A stretch of 64,000 bases of DNA, taken from contig CAMYLJ010000030.1 in NCBI GenBank assembly GCA_947259215.1, positions 24,708 to 88,707 on the forward strand, in the 5' to 3' direction. A model generated the notes under the pieces. It did no database searches, had not been told where the DNA came from, and worked only from the letters and a program-made list of their open reading frames with translations. The position numbers were made by a program, and so were the translations under genes. Within the stretch, counting starts at the first letter, position 1. The number at the start of each line of letters is the position of its first letter. Below are positions 16,521-27,660 of this stretch, piece by piece. The DNA is from an uncultured delta proteobacterium. GTDB taxonomy: Bacteria > Myxococcota_A > UBA9160 > JAFDET01.

Positions 16521-17798
16521 TTACCAGATTTTTTCGTCGTGTTCCTCGCCACTGGCCAGGTCGCGCACCTTCGCGACACCGCGGGCGGCCTCGTCCTCGC
16601 CGACGATCAGCACGCGTGCGGCTCCGATCCGGTTCGCGTGGGCCAGAGCGCGCTTGAGTCGGCCGGTGCCCAGGGCCAGCTCGACCGAGCGGCCCTCGCC
16701 GCGCAGACGCGCCGCCAGCCGCATGGCCAGGGGACGCCGGGCGTCGTCGAGCGGAACCACGAGGTCGTCTACCCCGCGGCCCGGCGACGGCAGGCGGCCG
16801 AGCTCGCCCAGGAGCTCGCTCACCACGACGTCGCCCATCCCGAAGCCCACGGCGGGCAGGCTCGGCCCACCGAGGCTCTCGATCAGCGCGTCGTAGCGGC
16901 CGCCGCCGCAGATCGAGCGCAGCGTGCCGGCCGTGTCGAAGCCCTCGAAGACGATGCCCGTGTAGTACGCCAGCCCCCGCACCACGGAAGCGTCGAAGTC
17001 CACCCGGTCGGCGATGCCGTAGGCGTCGAGCAGCTCGAAGAGGCGCCGGAGCGCGGCCAGGGCCGGCGAGTCCGGGGGAGCCGCGGACGCGGCCTCGTCC
17101 AGGCTGCGGGCCGACAGGGCGTCCACCACCCAGCGCGCGTCGTCCCGCGCGAGGCCGACCGGACCCGCCGGGTCGGCGAGCTGATCCAGGACGGCGTCGG
17201 CCCCGATCTTGTGGAGCTTGTCCACCACCACGCACAGCGGTGCGAAGGCCTCCTCGCGCCCGCGCAGCACGCCCCCTCGCAGGACCTCCTCGAGCAGCGC
17301 CCGGCTGTTCACCCGCAGCCGCACGGCCTCGCGGGGCAGGCCCAGGGCGTCCCACAGCGAGGTCAGCGCGGCCAGCGCCTCGGCCTCCGCCGTCACGTCG
17401 GGCTCGCCCACGATCTCCACGTTCCACTGGTAGTGCTCGCGGGTGCGGCCCCGGGTCATGCGCTCGTAGCGCCAGTTCTGGCCGATGGCGAACCAGCGCA
17501 CGGGCAGGCGCAGGCCGCCGGCCCGTGCGATCAGCATGCGAGCCAGGGACGGTGTCAGCTCGGCCCGCAGAGCCAGGTGGCGATCGTGAAGCTCGAAGTG
17601 ATAGAGCTGGTCGACGATCTCCTCGCCGGCCTTGCGGATGAAGAGCTCCGCGTGCTCCACGATGGGCGCGTCCACCTCCTCGAAGGCGAAGCGCCGGGAG
17701 ATCTCGCGGAAGTGATCGAAGAGCCAGCTCCGCAGGCGCAGGTCTTCCGGGTAGAAGTCGCGGGTGCCCCGCGGCGGCCTGAGCGCGTCCTTGCTCAC
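16521..17798 (-). CDS. hisS: Histidyl-tRNA synthetase
   Basis: A 425-residue class II aminoacyl-tRNA synthetase that charges tRNA-His. Motif 1 region: 'RRFAFEEVDAPIVEHAELF'. Motif 2: 'WRYERMTRGRTREHYQWNVE', containing the conserved Arg pair. The histidine-binding HisA motif is 'VRGLAYYTGIVFEGF', and motif 3 'LPAVGFGMGD' follows. The C-terminal anticodon-binding domain is also present ('VLIVGEDEAARGVAKVRDL'). The start is GTG 17798 and the stop TAA. It is followed after 75 bp by the disrupted speA on the same strand. It is the only translation gene in this neighbourhood. Confidence 0.96.
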   Translation of the reverse strand: MSKDALRPPRGTRDFYPEDLRLRSWLFDHFREISRRFAFEEVDAPIVEHAELFIRKAGEEIVDQLYHFELHDRHLALRAELTPSLARMLIARAGGLRLPVRWFAIGQNWRYERMTRGRTREHYQWNVEIVGEPDVTAEAEALAALTSLWDALGLPREAVRLRVNSRALLEEVLRGGVLRGREEAFAPLCVVVDKLHKIGADAVLDQLADPAGPVGLARDDARWVVDALSARSLDEAASAAPPDSPALAALRRLFELLDAYGIADRVDFDASVVRGLAYYTGIVFEGFDTAGTLRSICGGGRYDALIESLGGPSLPAVGFGMGDVVVSELLGELGRLPSPGRGVDDLVVPLDDARRPLAMRLAARLRGEGRSVELALGTGRLKRALAHANRIGAARVLIVGEDEAARGVAKVRDLASGEEHDEKIW

Positions 17799-17887
17799 GG
17801 CGCACCGAGTAGCACGCCGCGGAGCCGGCTGCCTGTCGAGAACCCTCCGGGATTGCTACACAACCGGGTCCCCCGACAGGAGGTCCC

Positions 17888-19213
17888 ATGTCGCAACGGC
17901 GAATCGCCCCGATCCCCATCCTGGTCCTGATGCTCGGCGCCTCCGGCTGCGGCCAGGGCGACGAGGCCCCGGCCCAGGCCGCGCGCGAGCCGGCGGCGGC
18001 CGCGCTGCCCGAGGGTCCCCGCGAACTCCCCACGGGCCTGCTGCTCGCGATCTCGCCCTTCGAGGTCACGCCCCAGGGCAAGGTGAAGCCGATCCCCCAG
18101 GACGCCCGGGTCGAGATGCTGCGCCTGCGCGACGGCAGCTGGGAGGTCTCCACCCTCGACGACCCGGAAGCCATCGTGTTCCACAAGGCCCTGGTCTACG
18201 GCGAGCCCGATGGTCGCATCCTGACCGCGGCGGGCGCCCGGCCGGGCGAGGAGGCCGCGCTCAAGCTCTGGACCCGGAGCGGGGACGCCTGGCAGGCGGA
18301 GACCCTCTGGGGCAAGCACTTCGGCGGCCGCTTCAGCCGCATGCGCGACGCCGAGGTGGCGGACCTCTACGGCGACGGCCAGCCGGCCATCGCGGTCGCC
18401 ACCCACGACCAGGGCATCGTGGCCACGCTGCGTCCGGGCGCCGATGGCTGGCAGGTGAGCGAGCTCGACGCGGAGGAGGACACCTTCGTGCACGAGATCG
18501 AGATCGGCGACCTGGACGCCGACGGCACGCTCGAGGTCTACGCCACGCCCAGCGAGCCGAACCGGCTCGACGGGACGCCCCAGCCCGGCAAGGTCGTGCG
18601 CTACGTGCCGAAGACCGGCGAGGGCCGGGTGGTGGTGGCCGACCTCGGCAACCGTCACGCCAAGGAGATCCTGGTGGCTGACGTGGACGGCGACGGCACC
18701 GATGAGCTCTACGTGGCGGTGGAGGCGGAGGTGGAGGGCCGCGGCACCGACGCGCGGCTCGTGCATCCGGTGGAGATCCGGCGCTACGACGCCGGCACGG
18801 ACCCGACCGCGGGCGTCGTGATCGCCACCATCGACGGCGAGCGCCTGACCCGCTTCCTGACCGCGGGCGACGTGGACGGCGACGGGAAGCAGGAGCTGGT
18901 GGCCGCGGCCTTCAAGAGCGGCCTCTGGCTGCTGCGGCCCGGCGACGACGCGCGCGCTGCCTGGGACATCCGTTCGATCGATCGCGACTCCGGCGGCTTC
19001 GAGCACGCCGCGATCCTGGCGGATCTGGACGCCGACGGCAGCGACGAGCTCTACGTGGCCAGCGACGACCACGCCGAAGTGCGCCGCTACATCTGGAACG
19101 GCAGCGACTTCGACCGCGAGGTCATCTACGAGCGCAAGACGGGCGGCCTCAAGGTCAAGGGCTCGGCGTTCACGTGGAACATCATGCCCGTGCCGGCGTC
19201 GATGCTGCCGTAG
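17888..19213 (+). CDS. VCBS/FG-GAP-repeat lipoprotein
   Basis: A 441-residue secreted protein with a lipoprotein-type signal peptide ending 'LMLGASGC' (Cys21). The body has repeats with acidic calcium-binding loops typical of FG-GAP/VCBS beta-propellers: 'DLDADGTLEVYATP', 'DVDGDGTDELYVAV', 'DVDGDGKQELVAAA' and 'DLDADGSDELYVAS'. A seven-bladed propeller is likely. Such domains bind ligands or partner proteins at the cell surface; no enzyme motif is visible. The ATG at 17888 follows an AGGAGGTCCC ribosome-binding site, one of the strongest in the window. It is divergent from hisS (89 bp gap). Confidence 0.85.
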   Translation: MSQRRIAPIPILVLMLGASGCGQGDEAPAQAAREPAAAALPEGPRELPTGLLLAISPFEVTPQGKVKPIPQDARVEMLRLRDGSWEVSTLDDPEAIVFHKALVYGEPDGRILTAAGARPGEEAALKLWTRSGDAWQAETLWGKHFGGRFSRMRDAEVADLYGDGQPAIAVATHDQGIVATLRPGADGWQVSELDAEEDTFVHEIEIGDLDADGTLEVYATPSEPNRLDGTPQPGKVVRYVPKTGEGRVVVADLGNRHAKEILVADVDGDGTDELYVAVEAEVEGRGTDARLVHPVEIRRYDAGTDPTAGVVIATIDGERLTRFLTAGDVDGDGKQELVAAAFKSGLWLLRPGDDARAAWDIRSIDRDSGGFEHAAILADLDADGSDELYVASDDHAEVRRYIWNGSDFDREVIYERKTGGLKVKGSAFTWNIMPVPASMLP

Positions 19214-19269
19214 CTCTCCCTGCGGGCCGAGGGCCCGCGGGCGTTCCCGCCGTCGCTGCTGCGGGGCGG

Positions 19270-19383
19270 GGCCGGGTGGGGCCATGGCTGCGCGGCTTCG
19301 GTTCGCGCGCACCCCGGTGCGAGCCGAGCGCGGAGTCCGTCAGCGCGCTCACAGGCGCCGCTCCGCCATGGCCCCACCCGGCC
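19270..19383 (+). repeat. Long-arm inverted-repeat element, copy B
   Basis: Perfect 19-bp arms at 19270-19288 (GGCCGGGTGGGGCCATGGC) and 19365-19383 enclose a 76-nt core starting TGCGCGGCTTCGGTTCGCGC. The core contains GGAGTCCGTCAGCGCGCTC and ACAGGCGCCGCTCC. Core and flanks (GCGGGGCGGGG before, TCG after) match the other copies while the arms do not. It lies between the convergent genes ending at 19213 and 19500. The remaining 116 bp to 19499 is a GC-rich run of CGGCGG/CCGCCG palindromes without recognised content. Confidence 0.88.
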
Positions 19384-19499
19384 TCGCGACGTTGGAGCGG
19401 CGGCGGTGGGTTCGCGCGGCTGCGCCGCCGCCTGCGGCGGCGACGGTCGCGGCGGGTGCTGGTGCGAGAAGTTCCAGGCGAACGAAAAAAGGGTGGGGG

Positions 19500-19838
19500 T
19501 CAGCCCGGCGGCCAGCCGAGAGGGCGGCCGCCGAGGACGTGGATGTGGAGGTGGAAGACGGTCTGGCCGGCGCCGGCGCCGTTGTTGACCACCAGGCGGT
19601 AGTCGTCGAGGCCTTCCTGGCGCGCGACCTGGTTTGCGACCTGGATCAGGTGGCCGACGAGCTCGTTGTCCGCGGGCGTGCACTCCGAGAGCTTCGCGAT
19701 CGCCTGGCGCGGGATCACCAGGATGTGGGTCGGCGCCTGGGGGTTCACGTCGCGGAACGCCAGGGCGCGGTCGTCCTCGTGCACCAGCTCGGCCGGCAGC
19801 TCGCCGCGGGCGATCTTGCCGAAGATCGTGTCGCTCAT
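19500..19838 (-). CDS. HIT-family nucleotide-binding protein (HinT-like)
   Basis: A 112-residue histidine-triad hydrolase. The active-site motif 'VFHLHIHVLGGRPLGWPPG' near the C-terminus contains the three histidines, and the N-terminus 'DTIFGKIARGELPAELVHED' is typical of HinT-type proteins that hydrolyse nucleoside phosphoramidates. The start ATG 19838 overlaps the stop of the upstream nucleoside phosphorylase gene (ATGA), so the two are co-translated. The coupling suggests a role in nucleoside or nucleotide salvage. Confidence 0.93.
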   Translation of the reverse strand: MSDTIFGKIARGELPAELVHEDDRALAFRDVNPQAPTHILVIPRQAIAKLSECTPADNELVGHLIQVANQVARQEGLDDYRLVVNNGAGAGQTVFHLHIHVLGGRPLGWPPG

Positions 19839-20617
19839 GCGTCCCTCGCGAGGGCCAGCATGGCGTCGCTCGCCACGTCGATGCAGCGGGCCATGTTGCG
19901 GTCCAGGTCGAGCTCGGCGGGGCCGGGCCAGGGGGTCCGGTCCGACACCACGCAGATGCAGCCCGCCCGCACGCCGAAGATCTGGCCCAGGGTCAGCAGC
20001 ACGCCGCTCTCCATCTCGCAGTTCAGCACGCGGGCCGCCCGCAACTCCTCGATCCGCCGCGCCCCGTCGGCGGGCCAGTAGCCGCCGACGCTCATGGACG
20101 CCAGCGAGCCGTCTTCGGCGAGCACGGCGTTGCGCATGTAGAAGGCGTCGAGGGACCACGTGAGGCCTGCCCGCCAGCGGCCGCCTTGTCGCTGCGCCGC
20201 GTCTACCAGGGCGGCGACGAGCCGCCAATCGGCCACGGCCGGATATTCCGGGGCCACGTAGGCGCGCGAGGTGCCGTCGTCGCGGACGGCGCCGGTGGTG
20301 ATGACGAGGTCGCCGAGCTCCAGGTCCGGCGCGAGGCCTCCGCTATTGCCGATCCGCAGGAAGCTGTGGGCGCCCAGTTTGACCAGCTCCTCCAGCAGGA
20401 TGGCGGTGCTCGGCGCGCCGATGCCGGTGGAGGCGGCGGTCAGCTCGACGCCGTCGCGCCAGCCGGTCACCACCCGGTACTCGCGCGCGTCGCACACGCT
20501 TCGGAGGTCATCCCAGCCGGCGGCGATCTTTTCCACCCGCGCAGGATCGCCGCACAGGAGAACGTGGGGGGCGACCTCGCCGGGCCGCAGGCCGGTAATG
20601 GGTTGGGAGTCGGTCAT
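19835..20617 (-). CDS. Nucleoside phosphorylase, uridine-phosphorylase-like
   Basis: A 260-residue member of the NP-I phosphorylase family, which cleaves nucleosides with phosphate to base and ribose-1-phosphate. Motifs seen: phosphate site 'VLLCGDPARVEKIA', 'ASTGIGAPSTAILLEEL', 'FLRIGNSGGL', and the ribose/base-site 'NCEMESGVLLTLG' with the family Glu-Met-Glu. These are closer to uridine than to purine phosphorylases, but specificity cannot be fixed by eye. The ATG at 20617 follows TTCATAAGA, an AT-rich stretch in a very GC-rich gap that could be a -10 element very close to the start. It is translationally coupled to the HIT gene. Confidence 0.88.
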   Translation of the reverse strand: MTDSQPITGLRPGEVAPHVLLCGDPARVEKIAAGWDDLRSVCDAREYRVVTGWRDGVELTAASTGIGAPSTAILLEELVKLGAHSFLRIGNSGGLAPDLELGDLVITTGAVRDDGTSRAYVAPEYPAVADWRLVAALVDAAQRQGGRWRAGLTWSLDAFYMRNAVLAEDGSLASMSVGGYWPADGARRIEELRAARVLNCEMESGVLLTLGQIFGVRAGCICVVSDRTPWPGPAELDLDRNMARCIDVASDAMLALARDA

Positions 20618-20623
20618 TCTTAT

Positions 20624-20735
20624 GAACTTCGCTCGCCTTCGGCTCGCTGCGCGCGCGGCCCCGGGCGGCGGCGCTTGCGGGCGGCGGCCCCCGGAGGGTT
20701 CGCGGGCGTGGGTGGCTCTGCCTTCTGGCGCGGGA
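20624..20735 (-). repeat. GC-rich composite intergenic repeat
   Basis: On the minus strand this copy reads a 'GAGCCACCCACGCCCGCGAA' module, then module A (GCAAGCGCCGCC ... GCGCGCAGCGAGCCGAAGGC), ending GAGCGAAGTTCATAAG just before the nucleoside phosphorylase start. It matches 2151-2322 and 47655-47832. It sits in the 331-bp gap between the divergent phosphorylase and topoisomerase genes. Confidence 0.65.
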
Positions 20736-20948
20736 ACCTACGTGGAATCGGCTGGTTTTCGCAACCGGGGCGGGGGCGGAGGGCACCCATCTCAAGTTTC
20801 CGGGCCGTTGCCCGACCGTGGGGGGCTCCGGGCTCCGCGGAACCCAGGTTGGACGGCCCGGCTTGTCAGCCCGGAAAGGGTGGGGTAGGAGTCGGGCCCT
20901 TCGGCACCGGCAGAGCGAACCCCCCTGGGGACAACGGACGGGAGCAGC
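20736..20948. other. Non-coding remainder upstream of topoisomerase gene
   Basis: No gene, and no clear promoter hexamers. It is moderately less GC-rich than the repeat next to it and contains GGCTGGTTTTCGCAACC. The last 20 bp carry the ribosome-binding site GGAG for the GTG at 20949. The topoisomerase promoter must lie here, but it cannot be placed by eye. Confidence 0.5.
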
Positions 20949-23801
<2,853 letters not shown>

Positions 23802-23843
23802 CATCCAGCCGACACCCTGGTCAGCGGCCGCCTCCACCCGATT

Positions 23844-23870
23844 CGGGTCTTTTTAGACCCGATCTTTTTC
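23844..23870 (+). terminator. Intrinsic terminator after the topoisomerase gene
   Basis: CGGGTCTTTTTAGACCCG hairpin followed by ATCTTTTTC, 43 bp after the stop. It has a clear U-tract and is the best intrinsic terminator on the plus strand in this half of the window. Confidence 0.8.
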
Positions 23871-23900
23871 CCCCGCTCAAGTTCGACGCGCCGGATTCCG

Positions 23901-23930
23901 TTGTTTCCGCAGTGCGGTTCAGGGTATAAG
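23901..23930 (+). promoter_or_regulatory. Sigma-70-type promoter for the DUF1302 gene
   Basis: TTGTTT (23901-23906), an 18-bp spacer, then TATAAG (23925-23930). The inferred transcription start is near 23937, leaving a leader of about 70 nt before the ATG at 24010 with its AAGGAGG ribosome-binding site. It directly follows the terminator of the preceding gene. Confidence 0.6.
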
Positions 23931-24009
23931 TGCGAGCGGGGGAAGGCGCCTTGCCGGTCCATGACCGCGCATGCGCTCGTCTTCACACGTGTAGAAGGAG
24001 GGGTGGGGT

Positions 24010-27000
24010 ATGCGCAGGGGTTTCGCCGCGTGCTTCTTGGGTCTCGTCGTTCTGGCGGGCCTGGCCATCGCAAGACCTGCAGCCGCCTTCGAGGCCTGGG
24101 ACGGCCGACTCCAGATCCACGGCTTCGGCGAGACCATCGTCCGCGGCATGAGCTCGAATTTCACCGACCAGTGGGACCTGACCCAGTGGCAGTTCCTGCT
24201 GAACGTCGAGATCGAGCTCGACATCGCGCCCGACGGCTGGGGGCCCTTCACGGCGCTCTCCGCCTACAGCCGCCTCGAGGTCCGCTACGACTGCGTCTGG
24301 CGCCGGGGCTGCTCCCTGTTCGAGAGCGCGAACGCCTACGGCGACCGCTCGGTGGGCGGGCCCAACTGGTTCACGGACGGCGAGGACATCGGCGACCGCT
24401 ACAAGGGCACCGCATTCGCCAACGGCAACAGCCCGCCGGAGGGCGGCCGCATCTCGCCCTCGACCAACTACGTGCCCTTGGGCGAGCACCCCGTCTTCGG
24501 CCTGGTGAACGACGCCGCGGGCGTGGACCAGATCGAGGGCACCGCGGACGACCCCGGCCCGATCATCCTTCAGGGGTACGGCGACTACACCCTCACCAGC
24601 CGCCGCGTCCGCGGCTCGTTCAACGGCGAGGGGCGCCAGGACTACGGCCCCTGGAAGCCCGAGCAGTTCATCTCGCCGATCGGGGTCCTGGCCAACCGCG
24701 GCAACTGCCTCAGCCCGATCGAGAAGTGCGTCGTCACCGGCGAAACCTTCCCCGGCCGGGACAAGCCCTTCCGCCCCTATCCCGTGCGCTCCGCCAAGGG
24801 CCCGTTCTCTCTTCCGACGGGCGACTTCGGCCTCGCCCAGCCTCCGAACCAGGCCCGGGGCATCTACCTCCCGAGCAAGGGCCTGATCGACTTCCTCAAC
24901 GACGAGGACACCACCTTCACGTCCTTCGACCAGAACTTCACCCAGACCGATCTCGAGTGGAACATCGGCGCCAGCCAGAGCGACGAGCGCGAGCTGCGCG
25001 AGCTCTACCTGGACATGGAGTTCTTCGACGGCCGGCTCTTCGTGCGCCTCGGCAAGCAGAGCATCGTCTGGGGCAAGACGGAGCTCTTCCGCACCACGGA
25101 CCAGTTCAACCCCCAGGACGTTGGCCTCTCGACCCTGCCGAGCCTGGAGGAGTCGCGGGTTCCCCTGTGGGCGATTCGCGCCATCTACTCCTTCTACGAC
25201 GTCGGCCCGTTGGAGGACGTGCGCCTCGAGCTGGCGGCCAACATCGACCAGTTCGAGCCCATCGACATCGGTCGCTGCGGCGAGCCCTACGCGCCGATCA
25301 CGGCGGCCTGCAACAAGTCCTTCGGCCTCTTCGTCCACGGCTTCACGGGTCTGGGCCTCGCCGGCGAGATCCGCCCGCCGGCGCCCTGGGAGGACATCCG
25401 GCACACCGAGTTCGGCGCCCGCCTCGAGTGGCGCTGGAAGCGCTTCAGCTTCGCGCTGACCGACTTCTACGGCTACCGGGACGTCCCGAACATCGATCCG
25501 CTCTACACCTACACGCGCAGCGTCGACCCGCGCACCGGCCGGCCGCGATTCGGCTTCAACGAGGGCGGCTGCGACCCGGAGAACCTCTTCGACGGCGACA
25601 CCAGCGCCTGCCTGGGGGTCCAGCGCCCCCAACGCCTCCCGGCGAAGTTCCAGGGGCGGGTTCCGCCGGTGCAGTACGCCGGCGTGCCGGGGCTCTCGCC
25701 CACGCTCCCGCAGCCCGGGCGCATCACCGCGTCGCGCAACGACAACCTGAAGGGCCCCGTCTTCAACGACATCCGCGAGCAGCACCCGGGCAACCTGCAG
25801 CTCTACAACTTCATCTGCGCCGGCACGGTGGGCTTCAGCAACCTCTTCCCGGGCCTCGAGAGCGAGTGCTCCTTCAGTGTCTTCGGGAGCGGCGTCCCGG
25901 TCACGTTGGGGCCCGTGGTGCTGCCGGTGGCCGAGGCCCTGGGCCAGATCTTCGGCGGCAGCAACAACCTGGCCGCGCTCCTGGGCGCGCCCGGTACGGG
26001 CATCGACCTGGTCCAGCGCCTGAATCCCGCCCTCCCGGGCGGCGGCTGCTGCATCTTCCCGCTGCTGCCGCTCAATACCCTCGACCGGCGCACCGGCGAA
26101 GGCATGCAGGACAACGTGACCACCTCGGGGCTCCAGCTCCTGCCCCTCGGCAATATCTCCGCCGCCTTCACGCCCGAGCAGCAGGCGCTCCTCGGCTGCG
26201 GTGACTACTACGGCACGAGCTGCGACATCGACGGCTCGGACCTGATGAACGCCGAGGCCAGCGCGCTGCTCCAGGCGTTCCCGTCCTTCGACGGAACCCC
26301 GCTCTTCGGCTTCGACACCCGCTACGGGCCGCAGCCCGGGACCGAGGGCTTCGCGGGCGGACAGCCCTGCGGCCGCTACGAGCGCGGACACTTCTTCATC
26401 CTGCCCGGCTGCCGCGGCCCCGGCGACCCCGGCTACGATCCCGACGTCGACGGCGAGCCGTTCTTCAGCTACCGCGTCAAGACGGGGTTGTTCCAGCCGA
26501 GTGGTACGTTGCCGGGGGGGGTGCCGGACCCCGCCGGGTTCTCGAGCACGGACATCGAAAGGTTCAACGCCACCATGTCGACCCTGGCCTCCTTCGCCGG
26601 GACCCAGCCGTGCTCGCCGGTCACCGGACCCCAGGTTCAAAGGGGAGATCGGCGGCTCTTCCAACCGCTGACCTGCGCGCCCTTCAAGAGCGAGATGGCA
26701 GCGCTGTCCTGGAACTTCCTGATGGTCGCGATCATCTTCTCCCAGGACACCAGCGACCCGGACCTGAACAACCCGGAGAACTACGACGTCTACGACCCGC
26801 AGCGGCCGTTTGCCAAGGGGCGCTGCTCGTTCGCGCAGCCGATGTACTGCTCGGTAGTGCGGGCGCTCTTCACCGCCACCGGCGTCGGGCGCCAGGACCT
26901 GAGGGCCGCCGGCAACCGGCGCTTCGGGCGCCGCGACTTCCTGTGGCACACCGGGCGCGAGTTCGTCGTCACCTACGACCGTCGCAACATCCTGGGCCTG

Positions 27001-27573
27001 TCCCTGGACTTCGCCGAGGACGTGTCCAAGACCAACTGGTCGATGGAAGCCACCTGGTTCTCCGACGTGCGCTTCACCGATCGCAACGCGCGGGACAACA
27101 ACACTTCGACGGACGTCTACAATCTCACGATCTCGATCGACCGGCCCACCTTCGTGAACTTCCTGAACGCCAACCGGACGATCTTCTTCAACACCCAGTG
27201 GTTCTTCGAGTACGCACCCAACCACACGGACGCGTTCAGCCGGAACGGGCCCGTCAACGTCTTGGGCACCTTCACGGCCCTCTCGGGCTACTTCCAGGAC
27301 CGGCTGCTGACCGCGACGACCCTGGTCTACGATTTCCAGTCGAACTCCGGAGCGGTGCTGCCGAGCTTCACCTACCGCTTCACGGAGGCCTTCTCGGCGC
27401 AGGTCGGTCTGGCGTTCTTCTTCGGCGGCTTCGACATCCGCCCGCCGTTCCTGTTTCCGACGTCGGCGACGCAACGCGTGGGCAAGAGCGCCTACTCGGA
27501 CTTCGTCGAGAACGGGCTCTCCATCGTGCGGCAGCGGGATGAGCTCTTCATGCGCCTCCGCTACACCTTCTAG
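24010..27573 (+). CDS. Very large DUF1302 outer-membrane protein
   Basis: 1187 residues with a signal peptide ('GLVVLAGLAIARPAAAFEAW', cleavage after AAA). The mature start 'FEAWDGRLQIHGFGETIVRG' and later blocks such as 'LDMEFFDGRLFVRLGKQSIV', 'WGKTELFRTTDQFNPQD' and 'ARLEWRWKRFSFALTDFYGY' match the DUF1302 family of predicted beta-barrels. The final residue is phenylalanine ('LFMRLRYTF'), the usual C-terminal signal for outer-membrane barrel insertion. It is nearly twice the length of typical members; the extra 400-500 residues lie in long inserts with 20 cysteines, mostly in closely spaced pairs. It is convergent with the DUF1329 gene; the two families regularly occur together. Proposed roles involve lipid or hydrophobic-compound handling but are not established. 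Confidence 0.85.
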   Translation: MRRGFAACFLGLVVLAGLAIARPAAAFEAWDGRLQIHGFGETIVRGMSSNFTDQWDLTQWQFLLNVEIELDIAPDGWGPFTALSAYSRLEVRYDCVWRRGCSLFESANAYGDRSVGGPNWFTDGEDIGDRYKGTAFANGNSPPEGGRISPSTNYVPLGEHPVFGLVNDAAGVDQIEGTADDPGPIILQGYGDYTLTSRRVRGSFNGEGRQDYGPWKPEQFISPIGVLANRGNCLSPIEKCVVTGETFPGRDKPFRPYPVRSAKGPFSLPTGDFGLAQPPNQARGIYLPSKGLIDFLNDEDTTFTSFDQNFTQTDLEWNIGASQSDERELRELYLDMEFFDGRLFVRLGKQSIVWGKTELFRTTDQFNPQDVGLSTLPSLEESRVPLWAIRAIYSFYDVGPLEDVRLELAANIDQFEPIDIGRCGEPYAPITAACNKSFGLFVHGFTGLGLAGEIRPPAPWEDIRHTEFGARLEWRWKRFSFALTDFYGYRDVPNIDPLYTYTRSVDPRTGRPRFGFNEGGCDPENLFDGDTSACLGVQRPQRLPAKFQGRVPPVQYAGVPGLSPTLPQPGRITASRNDNLKGPVFNDIREQHPGNLQLYNFICAGTVGFSNLFPGLESECSFSVFGSGVPVTLGPVVLPVAEALGQIFGGSNNLAALLGAPGTGIDLVQRLNPALPGGGCCIFPLLPLNTLDRRTGEGMQDNVTTSGLQLLPLGNISAAFTPEQQALLGCGDYYGTSCDIDGSDLMNAEASALLQAFPSFDGTPLFGFDTRYGPQPGTEGFAGGQPCGRYERGHFFILPGCRGPGDPGYDPDVDGEPFFSYRVKTGLFQPSGTLPGGVPDPAGFSSTDIERFNATMSTLASFAGTQPCSPVTGPQVQRGDRRLFQPLTCAPFKSEMAALSWNFLMVAIIFSQDTSDPDLNNPENYDVYDPQRPFAKGRCSFAQPMYCSVVRALFTATGVGRQDLRAAGNRRFGRRDFLWHTGREFVVTYDRRNILGLSLDFAEDVSKTNWSMEATWFSDVRFTDRNARDNNTSTDVYNLTISIDRPTFVNFLNANRTIFFNTQWFFEYAPNHTDAFSRNGPVNVLGTFTALSGYFQDRLLTATTLVYDFQSNSGAVLPSFTYRFTEAFSAQVGLAFFFGGFDIRPPFLFPTSATQRVGKSAYSDFVENGLSIVRQRDELFMRLRYTF

Positions 27574-27576
27574 GCG

Positions 27577-27624
27577 CACGCTCGCATGAGCGTGAGGGGC
27601 CGGATCGCGAGGCGATCCGGCCCC
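27577..27624. terminator. Double-hairpin bidirectional terminator between DUF1302 and DUF1329 genes
   Basis: Two adjacent hairpins: CACGCTC-GCAT-GAGCGTG (27577-27594) and a 13-bp perfect stem with loop GAG (27596-27608 with 27612-27624). They lie 3 bp past one stop and 36 bp before the convergent stop. No U-tract is present on either side. Confidence 0.6.
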
Positions 27625-27660
27625 GCTCGTATTCCCGTTCCGAAGCGCGGGTGCTTCTGG

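Noticed and set aside
19390..19460. CGGCGG/CCGCCG tract as part of the inverted-repeat element B
   Set aside because: It lies outside the arms and is not shared with copies A, C or D; generic GC-rich palindromes.
23983..27579. 1198-codon minus-strand frame opposite the DUF1302 gene
   Set aside because: A codon-bias shadow in GC-rich DNA. The plus-strand frame has a signal peptide, ribosome-binding site, promoter and family motifs; the minus frame has none.
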